In this document: in pieces, positions 26,601 through 36,150 of the stretch
How positions within the stretch are numbered: position 1 is the first letter of the stretch
How the letters are laid out: each line of letters begins with the position of its first letter
NCBI RefSeq assembly: GCF_905220415.1
Contig: NC_059550.1
Span: 4,156,501 to 4,220,500 of the forward strand
DNA: 64,000 nucleotides
Source of the DNA: Colias croceus
Lineage: Eukaryota > Arthropoda > Insecta > Lepidoptera > Pieridae
Direction of reading: 5' to 3'
Notes under the pieces: generated by a model
What the model saw: only the letters and a program-made list of their open reading frames with translations
Told to the model about the DNA's origin: nothing
Database searches by the model: none
Position numbers and translations under genes: made by a program

Positions 26601-29600
26601 GCCACATCAGTTTCATTCAGCATAGTCGGTCCCGCTGAAGACATGGGCCCACCAATCTTGGCTTACACCACTCAATACAAAGAAAACGGCAACTTCGACT
26701 GGAATCTCGCTATGAACAGAACTTGGTCCTTCAATTCTCCGTATATTATTGAGAATTTAAGGCCAATGTTCACGTACGACTTTAGATTCGCAGCCGTCAA
26801 CCAAGTCGGTGTTGGTAGCTGGGGTTCTTCTATCACCGTTATTATGCCTCGTCGGTAAGTCTGATTAGATTAAATTTCTTAAATACAGGGTATCGTTATT
26901 CGTATTAAAATTATTAAGTCGAAATCTTAGTATTCTTGGCAAGTTTTTCTGTAACATTTTCTACAAAAGTATTGTGGGAGGAAGTTTATTTAGAAACTGA
27001 AATAATAATGTAGGTAGTAGGTATTAGTTCTTTCTCCTACTAACATTAAGGAAAAAGAAGAATAAAAATATTTTCTCGAAACTAAATGATAACATTGTTA
27101 ATAAGTTGGATATTTATTGTTAAATCTTGCTTTTTCTCTCGAGACCGTTGTGGGAGGAAGATTATATCAAAGATTAATCAATATAAGTTTATTTCCGTTT
27201 CCACAACGTCAAAATATTAAGTCAATATATCGTAACTATATATATATACTGTAGAATAAATTAATTGGCAACCTTTGCTTATTCAATAAATCACATCGTA
27301 ACTATATTTGTGTATCTTTCAGTAATATTTCCTTTGATATCTTAACGCCTCATTACCTATTACTTTACAGTACATATCTGAAATGCTTAATCATGTGTGT
27401 TTTCTATCTAGATCATGTCTTATATTTATAATAAAATATATATGTATCTATTATTTTAAGTATATTTTGGTGATATTTCTGTACAAACAATTTTTTGTCT
27501 TAGATCACCACCAGAACAACCTAAATGGAGGGAATCGATTAGTTCTGAGTCACTTATCCACGGAAAATATGCAGATAAATACGAATTGCAATGGAAAGTT
27601 CCTGCTCATAATGGTGAACCCATCGATATGTATGAGATTAGCTATTGCCCAGTAAGTTGATGGTTTAATTTTATTTTTAAGTTTTTTATTTTTCAGGTAT
27701 ATTGTTATTTACATTCATGATATGCATACGTATGAGATGTATTAAATAGGAATCTATTAATATCAATTTTGAATTTATATATAATACTAGCTGTCCCGGC
27801 AAACGTTGTTCTGCCTTACTCTTATCACTTAGGGGTATGAAAAATAGACGTTAGCCGATTCTCAGACCTACCCAATATGCTTACCAAATTTCAGAGGAAT
27901 CGGTCAAGCCGTTTCGGAGGAGTATGCAGACTAACACTGTGACACGATAATTTTATATATAAGATTAACACAAACATAATTTGAATTTCATTTCCTATTA
28001 AAATACTACCATCGTTTCTAATGGATGTCCATTAAAATCTCCGCAAAGCAAAAAGTTTTAAAGTTTTTATACTTCGAACATAGTTGTGATCTCTTTTGTC
28101 CTGCTTTCTCTCTGAAGTTGTTTTCAGATTGATGATGAAGATTATTTTTGACAAGCTTATTTCCTTAAATTAGTTTACAAATACTTTATCATAAAAAATA
28201 CTTCAGAGTGCGGTTTTACATTAAAATAAGCTTATGATATTTCAAGGTATTATAGATCAATAATCAAAGTTCTACATATATATCGTTAAACCGACAAACA
28301 TACAGACAGACACATTTGTAATAAGGCTATATGTATTACAAAATGTGTCTGTATGTTTATCGGTCTCTTGAATGATGTCCCCTAGTTAACCTAGAGGACC
28401 ATTACTAAAAGTGTCAATAAAATTTAATACATTTTGTTAAACAAACGCAACACTTTCAGGTGCTAAAAGTGAGCGGAGAATGGCGAGTATCGGGCGAATC
28501 CGACTGTGTCACTGAAGAGCTAAAGTCTTACGAAGCGATTAACTATGAAGTGCGTGGTCTCCGCCCGGACACGCGCTACCGCATGCACGTGCGCGCGCAC
28601 AATATCCTCGGCTATTCCCTCCCAGCACAGCTCTACGTGCAAACCGCCCTCGGTGAGTACCAAGATAACGAAATACCGCATCGAGCCGGGTTCTACGATG
28701 TCTATACCGCACCCGAACCGAACTCCACTGCGACGACCATCACGTGCCCTGTTCTAGCCCTATTACTCACCTTTGTTATCGTTTTGTGATCATTCTCGCT
28801 TGAATCTTTACGCCGTTAGTACACCGACCTTACACCGACGCATTCGCGTGCGGCAGCGAATCTCTACGAAACTACTGCATAGCGAAATATCTGCGGAACG
28901 TTAGTAAACAGCAATGTTTTCGCAACTTTTTCGCAATGCGTCTGTGTAATGGCCATTTCGCAGTTCCTTGCGAAACAATACTGACAAGGACGCAACTATT
29001 TCATCTATCTATGTGCTAGAGTGAGACATATCATATGCGAAAACCTGCCATACTACTGACAGATTTTTCGTTGTTTCGCTGCCGCACGCGAATGCGTCGG
29101 TGTACTAACGGCGGTAGATAGACGACACTGGCTATGTTTCTTTATGAGTACAATATTGTATTAAGTTCTTTTTGTTGTTTTCGACTTGTGTTTTGTTTAT
29201 ACCTCCGATTCTTTTTATGTTATGTACTATTTAACTGACAGATTCTTGCCGTAGATTAACGACTGGAAATTGTAATCACATTGTATCGGTAGAATTGTGA
29301 CGTGAAAACTGTTGTTTTGTTTTTTTTGTAAGTTAAAACGATTTCTGTTATTGTTTTCGCTATAATCCAGAAACGCTTAAGTTGATTTAAACTGTATGTT
29401 ATTTTGTGCATGGGTTTTATCTAACGCGTTTCATTTCAACATTGTCATCTCATCGGCGTCAGATTTACTTTCATTGAAGCGATTATTTTATTTTCGTGTA
29501 GTTTTTGTAATGGTAAGTTTCATTTATATATTTTACGGTTAATAATTATTTTCATTTTCTATGTAGATATTCTATGAATCATTAGCTTCGCGCTGTGCTA

Positions 29601-32600
29601 AATGTATTTATAATAATTAATATTTTTTAGGTAACCCCAATGGAAGTCCAGGCAATTTCCAAGGGGCTCACAAAGTAATGGACACTCTTTTTGCAATATT
29701 AGTACTAAATCTCAATTTCGGGATTTAAAAAAATAGAAAAAAATATAAAATTTGATTAAGTCCAAAGACGACTGTTGTTTAGATTATTGTGATAAATCAA
29801 TTTACTAACTGTATAATAGCTATAGATATCATTAAATGTTTTGAACGAAATGTCATTGAAAATGATACGTTATTATAATAATATGTTTTATTAAAAATGT
29901 ATGCTGTAAATTTCTACTTTGAAAATGTAATTTTTTTGGTAACACATCTATTAAATTTTCATGATGAATTCTAAATTTGGGTAGGACGTAAGTAGTTAGT
30001 TAATTAGGGAATAAAATATGAGAAACACTGCCGAAACGTATCAGTATTTTCGTTTGATAAAAAACCTACTTAGAACATAACAGTAGGCTAAGTCGTTGTG
30101 TACGAATTTTTGATGACTATTGTATTCCTTTTAATAAGACTTAGATAAAATAATATAGAAATAAAATACAAAATCGTCCATCTGAAATTATTGTATGTGG
30201 AAACAATGATGTTACGGTGTAATCTATCGACGTATAGATAAGTTATTAGATAGGTTGGAATGCTTTGCAGAACTCGATGAATTATGACGCAATAAAGACA
30301 GGAAATGACCAATGTGAAGAGAATAAATGTTTCGAAAATCAACTAATATTATTGCTAATTTCCTTAAAATAAAAAATAATGAAGTTGTGTCTTATCAAAT
30401 TCCAGCATTGGTTAATCTTCAAACAGTATCGTACTGCTTCATTATTTTTTATTTCTATATCCCCTTTTGATACAAATGTTAAAACGATAAACGTTATTGA
30501 ACATATCAAATAACAGCAAAAAGCTGTCAAGATGCTCCAGATAAAAATAACCCCTTTGAATGTTGACCGTTTGAAAAGAGTGTTTGTGGCCCTGACTGAT
30601 ATATGGGTAAATATAATATTTTATATCCTTATGTAATAGTTAATATTTGCTATCAAATTTCTTTTGGAATGTACTAATTACATACATATTATATATTGCA
30701 TGACCCTCTACATGCTAATTCACTTTCCTAAGTCTATGAGTACAACCGTCACCAGCATGGTTTGAATAAGTACCTTCCTAATCAGCATTTAAGGTATATT
30801 TTACATCTTCAACATATTTTCAATTATAGTCATAGTTACTTATTTGGTTAGATTATAATGTTTAGATATTAGTCGACTAGATTGTGTTACTTTAGAATTT
30901 ATTTTAGTAGGTACATCTTGTTAGTACTGACCATTATTTATTTATGTCGTTTTAGCATGAGTGGTGTCAGGATTTAAGTAAAATAGATTCAGGTGTCAAA
31001 ATTTAAACCTTTTAGGTACTTTCGGCCCTTAGAAATTATTGTATAACCTATACGTTATTTAAAACATTTGTTGTTTGATTTGTATCAAATTTAAAGATTT
31101 CTTCAAACAACGAATGTTATCCTTAGTACCTTTAAGTATTTATGTAGAATTATTTAAGAAACGTATGTTAAATGTGGTGATGGTAATATTATTAAAACAA
31201 TATTTATGTTTATTTTATTCGAATAGCTGACTATCTGCTTATTTATAGTATCGACAAACTTTGTCATGGGGTTTGAACATTTATTTTGCGTTAATTCAAT
31301 TTTGGAATGTTTGCATCTTGACAACTTTTCTTTTCACTGTTTTTAGGACTATTTTATGCATCATAATCTTCCGCTGTTATCATGTGCCATTTCATGTTTA
31401 TTCAAACCCCATTTCATTCTAACGGAGAGCTTTCTCTATCAAAATTTGTCATTCTCAAAGTATTTGTCTGATCTCTTAAAAATAATTCGGTGATTGGGTG
31501 CACGTTGTCTTTGAAAGCACTCTCTGTTCAATTTGCTGGATTGTAATAAATGTTTTCGTATTTTCTTATTAATGTTCTTCTAATGCATTTGTTACAATCA
31601 TTTTCATATCACTTAACATTGTCAGCCGCTTTGATGTGATGCATAAAACTAACCATCCGAAGAGCAGTAAAGTCTCGGTGATTAAACATATTTATTTGTT
31701 TTGAATCGTAATCGATTGATGTAGACTTTACTGTCTCTGTAATTCTATGTATGCTGTATTTGATCTAATAGTTTTTATTTTCTTAGGTGTGGAAAGGTCT
31801 GGATTTGCTCCACCTCAACTGCTGTCCAGTGGATCAATTATAGGGATTGCATTGGCCGGCGTTCTTCTGTGCTTGCTCATTGTGGACCTCCTTCTATTCT
31901 GCTTTAGACGTCAAGGTGTCATTGCTACCATTTGTGGCAAGCGAGTTAAGACTCATAAGGATGACGAGGCCAAATTGGGAAGGTAATTTCTTTCATATTT
32001 TCTTTTACGCCATCATCGCAATTGCGATTCCTTATAAGTTTATTTCTTTTTGTTCCCTACGCATATGTTTTATTTGAATTCAATATATGTCAATTTTTAT
32101 TTACCCGCGATTTGCATAAGAAGCGCTATCAAAGGCACCTATTTATTTATTTACCACATTGGAAACGTTACTCAAAGTTAAGTGCATTGACACATCATGC
32201 TGTCTCAACCACTTTGGATAACATAGAAGCTCAATTATGCTATTTTAAATTCAATATTTATTTTCTTATTTCGTTATTATAATATGTTCATCGTCGTAAT
32301 TCGTAACATACTTCATTATTATCATTTACACTTTTTCTTCTGTGTTTTTACCGCATTTGATAAAAATATTAATTACTGATTCATTGACAACTATGTATAT
32401 GTATAAACTTTAACAAAATGTTGTGACTAAAATTTTGTTCCTATAGTTTCTAGTTATTATGCATTATCAGTTCCTTTCTCCTTTTGTATTAGTGTTCACT
32501 TCATTAACGTAATATTAATAAAAGAAATTCAAAATTATAAGTTTGACCTTTCTTTCCTTTAATCGTATATTACAATAATAAGCGATACACACAATTCAAT

Positions 32601-34648
32601 TGATAAAACATTTTTACATTCCATGTGACCAAACCTCCTACTTCTATCACCTTCTACCTTCTTCTTTTATCGTCCTTACCATTCCATAAATATTCCAATA
32701 ACACGAGTTCAACAAAATCGATTCACTGATTTTTACGTAATACCATGTGACTAAACCCTGTTTAACATAATTCCATGTGACCAAACCGTCAAACCTCTGA
32801 CCAAGTCCTGTCTATTCCCCAATACCCACAAACGTTAGTCGATGAGAGATGTTTCTGCCCGCTAGTCTGTACGGTTGGCGCTTCCCGCTCCCTTATTGCA
32901 GCACGAAGCCGCGCGCACCGTCGCCCGCGCCGCTGCCGCCGCCCGTCAAGCTCGTGCCGACGCCGACGTAAGACCGCATGCTTGTGTGCGATGCTAGACC
33001 TTTTGGCGGTGATTCTGGGCATACTTAACGTCTCTCCTTACATATTACTTACGGTGGCCTGGAAGAGATCGCTACCTAGCGATAAGGCCACCGTTTGTAC
33101 ACATTATTTTCCTCTTATCTGTACTGTATGTGTCTCTATTTCTTTTGTGTGTGCAATAAATAATAAATAAATAAATATTTACTGTTTTAACCTGTTATTG
33201 ATTGAATACATACAAAGAAACAACATTCTGGGCGATTAAGCTGATATCGAATTGTCTTTATTGTACATAAATAGGAAGAGAGTTTGTTACATGGTTGAGA
33301 TCTATAGCTACAAAGGGTGGTTTTATATATTCTGTTAATCTAGTTTGGTTGGTGCTTATGGTGATAGTGTGTAGTGTAATATAATGTCTTATAATACTTA
33401 TTGTGCAAAGTAATGTAAAGAATCTTTAGTTATTAAAACAGGTACAGCAACAGATAACTTTGGAAATCTTTCTGAAAGATAGAAAAATACTATAATATTG
33501 AAACAACTGGATTGTGTTACAGGATATAATTTGTATACCAACATTTTTTTGGTATTAGGTGCTAAAATTTATGTCTTATTTTCTTTTCATGTTATTAAAA
33601 AAGAGAATTAGTTATTGCCCTAGAATCACCGCCTGTAATTTCGAGGGTCTGTCACTTTGTATATAGACAACGCGTCCGCTTAGCATTTGCCTTACCGAGT
33701 AGTAATTAGTCGTGGAAAGCTTTAATTGGATTAATGAGTTCGTTTGATGATTATTTCATTAGTGTATATATTTGAAGAAGGTTGTTCGGGTAGATATTTA
33801 CGATACTATCATGCACAAAAAACAAAAATGCTTGGAACATCTCTTACGACAGTATTTTTTATTTATTCCACTGTTCAACCCGATGTCATTCATATTATTC
33901 CCTTTGTTCATTCATTTAACATCTAACGATTTTTGTTTGTGTTTAAGTACATATTAAGATTCCAGTTAATTTAACATGAAATATATTGAATAATAAGTCT
34001 AAAATTGTATTTTCCACGCTGCTATATTCGGGTCACTTGTAGCTATATCCCGACAACGCCAGTGTAAGATATCAGCCAATATGTATATAACTTGCACTGC
34101 CATTTTTATTTTATTTAGCCATAGTTCATAGTTGTGCATAATTTAGTTATGCTTCGTTCTGTGTAAATTATTATTTTCAGCTAATGTATCTGTAACGAGT
34201 TTGGTATTTAATATTTGAATAGACTCACTTGGAGTTTAATTATTATAGATGTTTTTAACAGATTATTTTTATGCATTTGTTTTTGAATTACTAATACCTT
34301 TTGAATATGACTTTACAATTAATGTACCTATGCTTTCAAATAAATCCGTTAAAAGCATTTTAAAACGATGATAATTTTGTTTCCTTTTGTAGTCTATATT
34401 AGTGTAAATATGTGCTTATAACTAGTTTAGAAGTTATTTAGAAGATGGTGAATGAGCTACGCAATTTGTAAATAGGCTTCTTATTTGGGAAATAAAAGAA
34501 TAATAAACTTGTTTTTCTCAGGGATGAAAAGGAACCATTGAAGGACGTGGATGATGCTATCAAGAGGAATTCATCAGTTGAATTTGACGGTCGTCGGGTT
34601 TACGCTACTAGCGGCGGGCCCATTATAGGAAAGAATTCCGCCGTATAA
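20519..34648 (+). CDS. Fas2: Fasciclin II, transmembrane isoforms (5' exon missing)
   Basis: Fas2 is a homophilic neural cell adhesion molecule of the NCAM family, acting at the neuron surface in axon bundling, growth-cone guidance and synapse stability. Coding exons: 20519-20681, 21186-21346, 21651-21775, 23693-23833, 24149-24283, 24548-24855, 25096-25217, 25456-25606, 25974-26166, 26580-26854, 27504-27651, 28460-28652, 31787-31982, optional 32902-32967, and 34522-34648. All junctions are GT-AG and in phase. The visible part is 811 residues (833 with the cassette), counting from the first whole codon. Order: Ig1 (about 1-110), Ig2 (to 197), Ig3 (to 293), Ig4 (to 392), Ig5 (to 485), FN3-1 (to 590), FN3-2 (to 705), membrane helix (722-744), short cytoplasmic tail ending in NSAV, a PDZ ligand that in the fly protein binds Discs large. 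Each Ig domain shows its paired cysteines. The start codon and signal peptide are not in the visible exons. Confidence 0.95.
21186..21346 (+). CDS. Fas2: Fas2 exon: second half of Ig1
   Basis: Contains the Ig signature GNYTCEA with the second disulphide cysteine, preceded by the LLYISSI strand. Acceptor TTCACCAG, donor GTATGT. It ends with one base of a split valine codon. Confidence 0.93.
21651..21775 (+). CDS. Fas2: Fas2 exon: first half of Ig2
   Basis: Reads VAITWTNANENQYATKG, then KVMCEV (first cysteine) and VDWFKEG (core tryptophan). It ends on a codon boundary at donor GTATGT. The following 1.9-kb intron holds a Helitron-like element and a PHD-finger transposon. Confidence 0.93.
22061..22226 (-). 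mobile_element. Non-autonomous Helitron-like element, antisense in a Fas2 intron
   Basis: Read on the - strand, the element starts near TCTAATATATATAAATC, continues with the CTCGTGTCACAATGTTTGTC block typical of Helitron 5' ends, and ends in the GC-rich palindrome GGGCGAAGCCGGGGCG followed by CTAG and a host T. It has no coding capacity. It shares end structure with the copies at 27787 and 860. Confidence 0.6.
22563..22622. repeat. Three 20-bp subterminal tandem repeats of the PHD transposon
   Basis: Units at 22563-22582, 22583-22602 and 22603-22622 share the pattern AATG-CGGTCAGCGTAGTTT. The first two differ at two positions and the third is more diverged. A further CCGGTCA follows at 22627. 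Confidence 0.8.
22631..23017 (-). pseudogene. PHD-finger C-terminus of a transposase-like protein
   Basis: An open frame runs from after a stop at 23018-23020 down to a TGA at 22631-22633, about 128 codons. The first Met in frame is at 22831. The N-terminal part is lysine-rich (GKKKTAHTVKKR), then comes an acidic SSSSESD stretch, then a zinc-binding C-terminus with CVLC, YRCVLCGLWAHAEC and CDIC, which is a PHD-type Cys4-His-Cys3 pattern. Insect pogo-like transposases often end in such a finger. The catalytic part is gone, so this is a remnant, although the finger itself is intact. Confidence 0.65.
23693..23833 (+). CDS. Fas2: Fas2 exon: second half of Ig2
   Basis: Exactly 47 codons, beginning ILTGDRYVI and containing DDGTYTCRA with the second Ig2 cysteine. 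Acceptor is a T-rich tract ending TTTTTTTAG; donor GTAAGA. Confidence 0.93.
24149..24283 (+). CDS. Fas2: Fas2 exon: first half of Ig3
   Basis: Exactly 45 codons with AAITCKARGKPPPTYSW, the first cysteine and core tryptophan of Ig3. Acceptor TTTTTACAG, donor GTAAGA. Confidence 0.93.
24548..24855 (+). CDS. Fas2: Fas2 exon: end of Ig3 and start of Ig4
   Basis: The longest ectodomain exon. It holds GDYGKYICSAVNQAG (second Ig3 cysteine), the linker VLVPPRIFEL, and GRLECKATGRPAP (first Ig4 cysteine). Acceptor TTTGCAG, donor GTAAAG inside an arginine codon. Confidence 0.93.
25096..25217 (+). CDS. Fas2: Fas2 exon: second half of Ig4
   Basis: Contains NRTDDGLYECVAENEG, the second Ig4 cysteine, with an NRT glycosylation sequon. 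Acceptor TTGTTTCAG, donor GTAAAG. The glycine codon is split across the next intron. Confidence 0.93.
25456..25606 (+). CDS. Fas2: Fas2 exon: first half of Ig5
   Basis: Carries VNISCIAESIPNATIKW, the first cysteine and core tryptophan of Ig5, with NIS and NAT sequons. Acceptor CCTTAAG, donor GTAAGT. Confidence 0.93.
25974..26166 (+). CDS. Fas2: Fas2 exon: second half of Ig5 and link to FN3
   Basis: Contains SLYGVYKCIATNSMGEAEH (second Ig5 cysteine), then the proline-rich linker AFPPGPVVQ that leads into the first fibronectin domain. Acceptor GTTTTAG, donor GTATAT. It ends on a codon boundary. Confidence 0.93.
26323..26410. repeat. Short palindromic element between TTAA sites, possible MITE remnant
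   Basis: Two TTAA tetramers (26323-26326 and 26407-26410) bracket 80 bp that fold on themselves: GAGCCCCG near the left end pairs with CGGGGCCT near the right, and CACGACACA pairs imperfectly with TGTGTCTGTG inside. A TTAA target suggests piggyBac-type MITEs, but the end repeats are too weak for a firm call. It lies in a Fas2 intron. Confidence 0.3.
26580..26854 (+). CDS. Fas2: Fas2 exon: first fibronectin type III domain
   Basis: A whole FN3 domain in one exon: AYTTQYKENGNFDWN, NLRPMFTYDFRFAAVNQVGVGSWG. These are the E-F strand tyrosine/leucine core and the terminal AVNxxGxG motif. Acceptor ATATTTTAG, donor GTAAGT inside an arginine codon. Confidence 0.93.
27504..27651 (+). CDS. Fas2: Fas2 exon: first half of second FN3 domain
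   Basis: Reads SPPEQPKW ... YELQWKVPAHNGEPIDMYEISYCP, the conserved W and the NGxPI-x-Y-x-I-x-Y segment of FN3 domains. Acceptor TTGTCTTAG, donor GTAAGT, ending on a codon boundary. Confidence 0.93.
27787..27964 (-). mobile_element. Non-autonomous Helitron-like element, antisense in a Fas2 intron
   Basis: On the - strand it begins TCTTATATATAAAATTATCG, follows with GTGTCAC and the 'cctccgaaacggcttgaccg' block, and ends GCCGGGACAGCTAG before a T. It is preceded by A, so the A/T insertion context of Helitrons is present at both ends. No coding capacity. Confidence 0.65.
28460..28652 (+). CDS. Fas2: Fas2 exon: end of second FN3 domain (spliced form)
   Basis: Reads VLKVSGEWRVSGESDC, then EVRGLRPDTRYRMHVRAHN ending QLYVQTALG, the canonical end of an FN3 domain. 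In the transmembrane forms it is cut at donor GTGAGT (28653), one base into a glycine codon. The same exon continues to a stop at 28789 when the donor is not used. Confidence 0.92.
28460..28789 (+). CDS. Fas2: Fas2 composite terminal exon: GPI-anchored isoform
   Basis: If the donor at 28653 is not used, the frame runs on for 44 codons after the shared part and stops with TGA. The added tail reads GEYQDNEIPHRAGFYDVY, then a small-residue stretch PEPNSTATT (plausible GPI attachment area), then CPVLALLLTFVIVL with no charged residue after it, a textbook GPI signal. GPI-linked and transmembrane Fas2 isoforms are known in flies, grasshopper and Manduca. Here the choice would be made by splicing versus read-through and polyadenylation. 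This form totals about 749 visible residues, ending outside the membrane. Confidence 0.88.
   Translation: MLKVSGEWRVSGESDCVTEELKSYEAINYEVRGLRPDTRYRMHVRAHNILGYSLPAQLYVQTALGEYQDNEIPHRAGFYDVYTAPEPNSTATTITCPVLALLLTFVIVL
28790..30170 (+). other. Presumed 3' UTR of the GPI isoform; intron of transmembrane forms
   Basis: Follows the GPI-form stop. It begins with a foldback element (28811-29113) and continues AT-rich without coding frames. AATAAA hexamers at 30010-30015 and 30160-30165 are candidate cleavage signals for the GPI transcript. The true 3' end cannot be fixed from sequence. Confidence 0.5.
28811..29113. mobile_element. Foldback/MITE with about 38-bp inverted ends
   Basis: The left end begins CGCCGTTAGTACACCGAC and the right end (29075-29113) is its reverse complement. 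The match continues through GCATTCGCGTGCGGCAGCGAA once an 11-nt insertion in the left arm (a local copy of ACACCGAC text) is skipped. The interior is non-coding. It starts 21 bp after the GPI-isoform stop, so it would be transcribed in that 3' UTR. No clear target duplication was found, so the transposon superfamily is unassigned. Confidence 0.7.
30171..31786 (+). other. Fas2: Fas2 intron before the transmembrane exon
   Basis: AT-rich, no exon-like block or bounded repeat. It ends with acceptor TTTTATTTTCTTAG. Confidence 0.6.
31787..31982 (+). CDS. Fas2: Fas2 exon: transmembrane helix and juxtamembrane tail
   Basis: After a short stalk (ERSGFAPPQLLSSGS) comes a 23-residue helix, IIGIALAGVLLCLLIVDLLLFCF, then FRRQG and a basic/acidic tail, KRVKTHKDDEAKLG. 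An aspartate inside the helix is also found in NCAM family members, as I recall. The exon joins the preceding one through the split glycine and ends two bases into a codon (AG), so it can join either the cassette or the last exon in frame. Confidence 0.92.
32902..32967 (+). CDS. Fas2: Fas2 optional 66-nt proline-rich cassette exon
   Basis: Lies between acceptor CCCTTATTGCAG and donor GTAAGA and is exactly 66 nt, so inclusion adds 22 residues without shifting frame. It encodes TKPRAPSPAPLPPPVKL then VPTPT, with PxxP (SH3-ligand-like) and PEST-like character. Fly Fas2 has cytoplasmic forms with and without a PEST-like segment containing similar LPPPVKL text. GC content is very high against the AT-rich intron. 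Cassette use is inferred from phase; no transcript evidence is available here. Confidence 0.82.
33052..33177 (+). mobile_element. 3'-terminal fragment of a non-LTR retrotransposon
   Basis: Starts with stem-loop CGGTGGCCTGGAAGAGATCG...CGATAAGGCCACCG and ends in an (AATA)n tail, as the copy at 12623-12758 does. The stem is fully paired here, with base-pair changes relative to the other copy. It lies 85 bp after the cassette exon in a Fas2 intron. No coding part is present. Confidence 0.65.
34522..34648 (+). CDS. Fas2: Fas2 last exon: cytoplasmic C-terminus with PDZ ligand
   Basis: Reads DEKEPLKDVDDAIKRNSSVE, FDGRRVYATSGGPIIGKNSAV, stop TAA. The EFDGR...IIGKNSAV end closely matches the fly Fas2 C-terminus as I recall it, whose terminal S-A-V binds Discs large PDZ domains. 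Acceptor TTTTTCTCAG. The single leading G completes an Arg codon (cassette skipped) or a Thr codon (cassette included). Confidence 0.94.
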
Positions 34649-36150
34649 GAGAAATGTATCGAATGAAATGGTTTGAATTCGTCAATATTGGTTTGGATGT
34701 GGATTTCGATGTATAGGCCGCCCTACATTCCACAAGAATGTTATTTCTCGAACCCAAATTTCGCGCGCTTTTCCGACTAAATTCCCGCCTTTTTTCACGA
34801 CTGATGTGAATGAACTTAAAAGTAATGTTACAGTTAAATGACCTATTTGCGAATGTAGTGTGGCCAAGAATAATATTTGTTAATGGATGCTTGTGTATTT
34901 GTGAGCGCGACCAGTATTTTTAACTGCCAAAAGACGAATTATAATTATTGTAAGTGCGTAATTATTGATAGGTGTTGTACGTTTTTTAATATAAAAGAGA
35001 ACATTTTGTTTACAACTCTTGCACATTTTGAAAATCAATAGATGTTTTATCGCGTGAATTTATTCATATTTAAATCCATTTGAAAGTAAGAGTAATACGA
35101 TTTTTAAAGCAACAGCTGCTTTCTAAGGTACAAATGTGCCTTTCAGGTTACATACTCGTCTAGTGAGGGTAACTGCTGCATAAGATTTATATGTAAATAA
35201 TATAACATAAGTTTAGGTTAGACTAGGTATTAAAATAACTGAAAACTTTAACCTATTTCTCATTTTTTTATATTTATACACATTTTTAATCCGTTGATTT
35301 TTATATTTCGTATATAATATTAATTTAATCGAACAATAACGTATATAACTACAGTCATCATTTAATATAAGTAGCTTTGCTTTTTACTCTTTACGTACCT
35401 AAGTTAAAATTAAACATCATGTAGGATAGAACCCGCATTTAATGTTATCATAAGATGTAAATATAGTCAATAAATTATGTAAATACCTCTGTACGATTAT
35501 GTTTCTTATAATTTTGTTACAATTTTAAGTTTGTCGAAACCTCGATTCTCTTTAGACTTAAGTACTTAGGAGGCTCGTTCATTCTCATTAGATTTTAAAT
35601 CTACTTACAAATATACTTAATTTATGTTTCTAGATTTATGTGGATTAATAATTAGTTAAATGAACAAGACATTTTATATTAAAGTAATTCTTTATCTCTT
35701 ATATTTACTGAGCACCTGTTCTATACATTAAGACTTATTTAGACAGGCTCTCTAAAATCAGATAACTTCAAGATTTAATAATAAGAGTGAAAGAATCACA
35801 TAGCATTTTCTATAACAAAATAATATATCGTAGTTATATTAAACACACCACTTTTATACTACACAGAACTTTTCAAACATACACATTATTATATTATTCA
35901 TACCTTTAAGTACCAACGTATTTATAGTTCTTTAATATATTATGATTTATAAAGCAGGCGCAGTTGCAATGTATCGTATCAGTATCTATCGTAAAATTAG
36001 ATATAAAAATGGAAGCTTATATATATTTATATTTCAATGTCATTGCTTCAAATGTAACTCGCATGAGTCTCGTGGATGCAAGCTTTATGAGACGTTATAA
36101 GTGAACAACTACGCATTTTTATAAAATAAATGTATTAAAAATATTTTTTG
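34649..36150 (+). other. Fas2: Presumed 3' UTR of transmembrane Fas2 isoforms
   Basis: AT-rich sequence after the stop, without coding frames. Candidate polyadenylation hexamers include AATAAA at 35469-35474 and at 36125-36130. The latter is followed within about 20 nt by a TTTTTTGTTTC tract and is the best candidate end. Confidence 0.45.

Noticed and set aside
32789..33022. Arginine-rich - strand frame of 77 codons
   Set aside because: It is the shadow of the GC-rich Fas2 cassette exon and its flanks.
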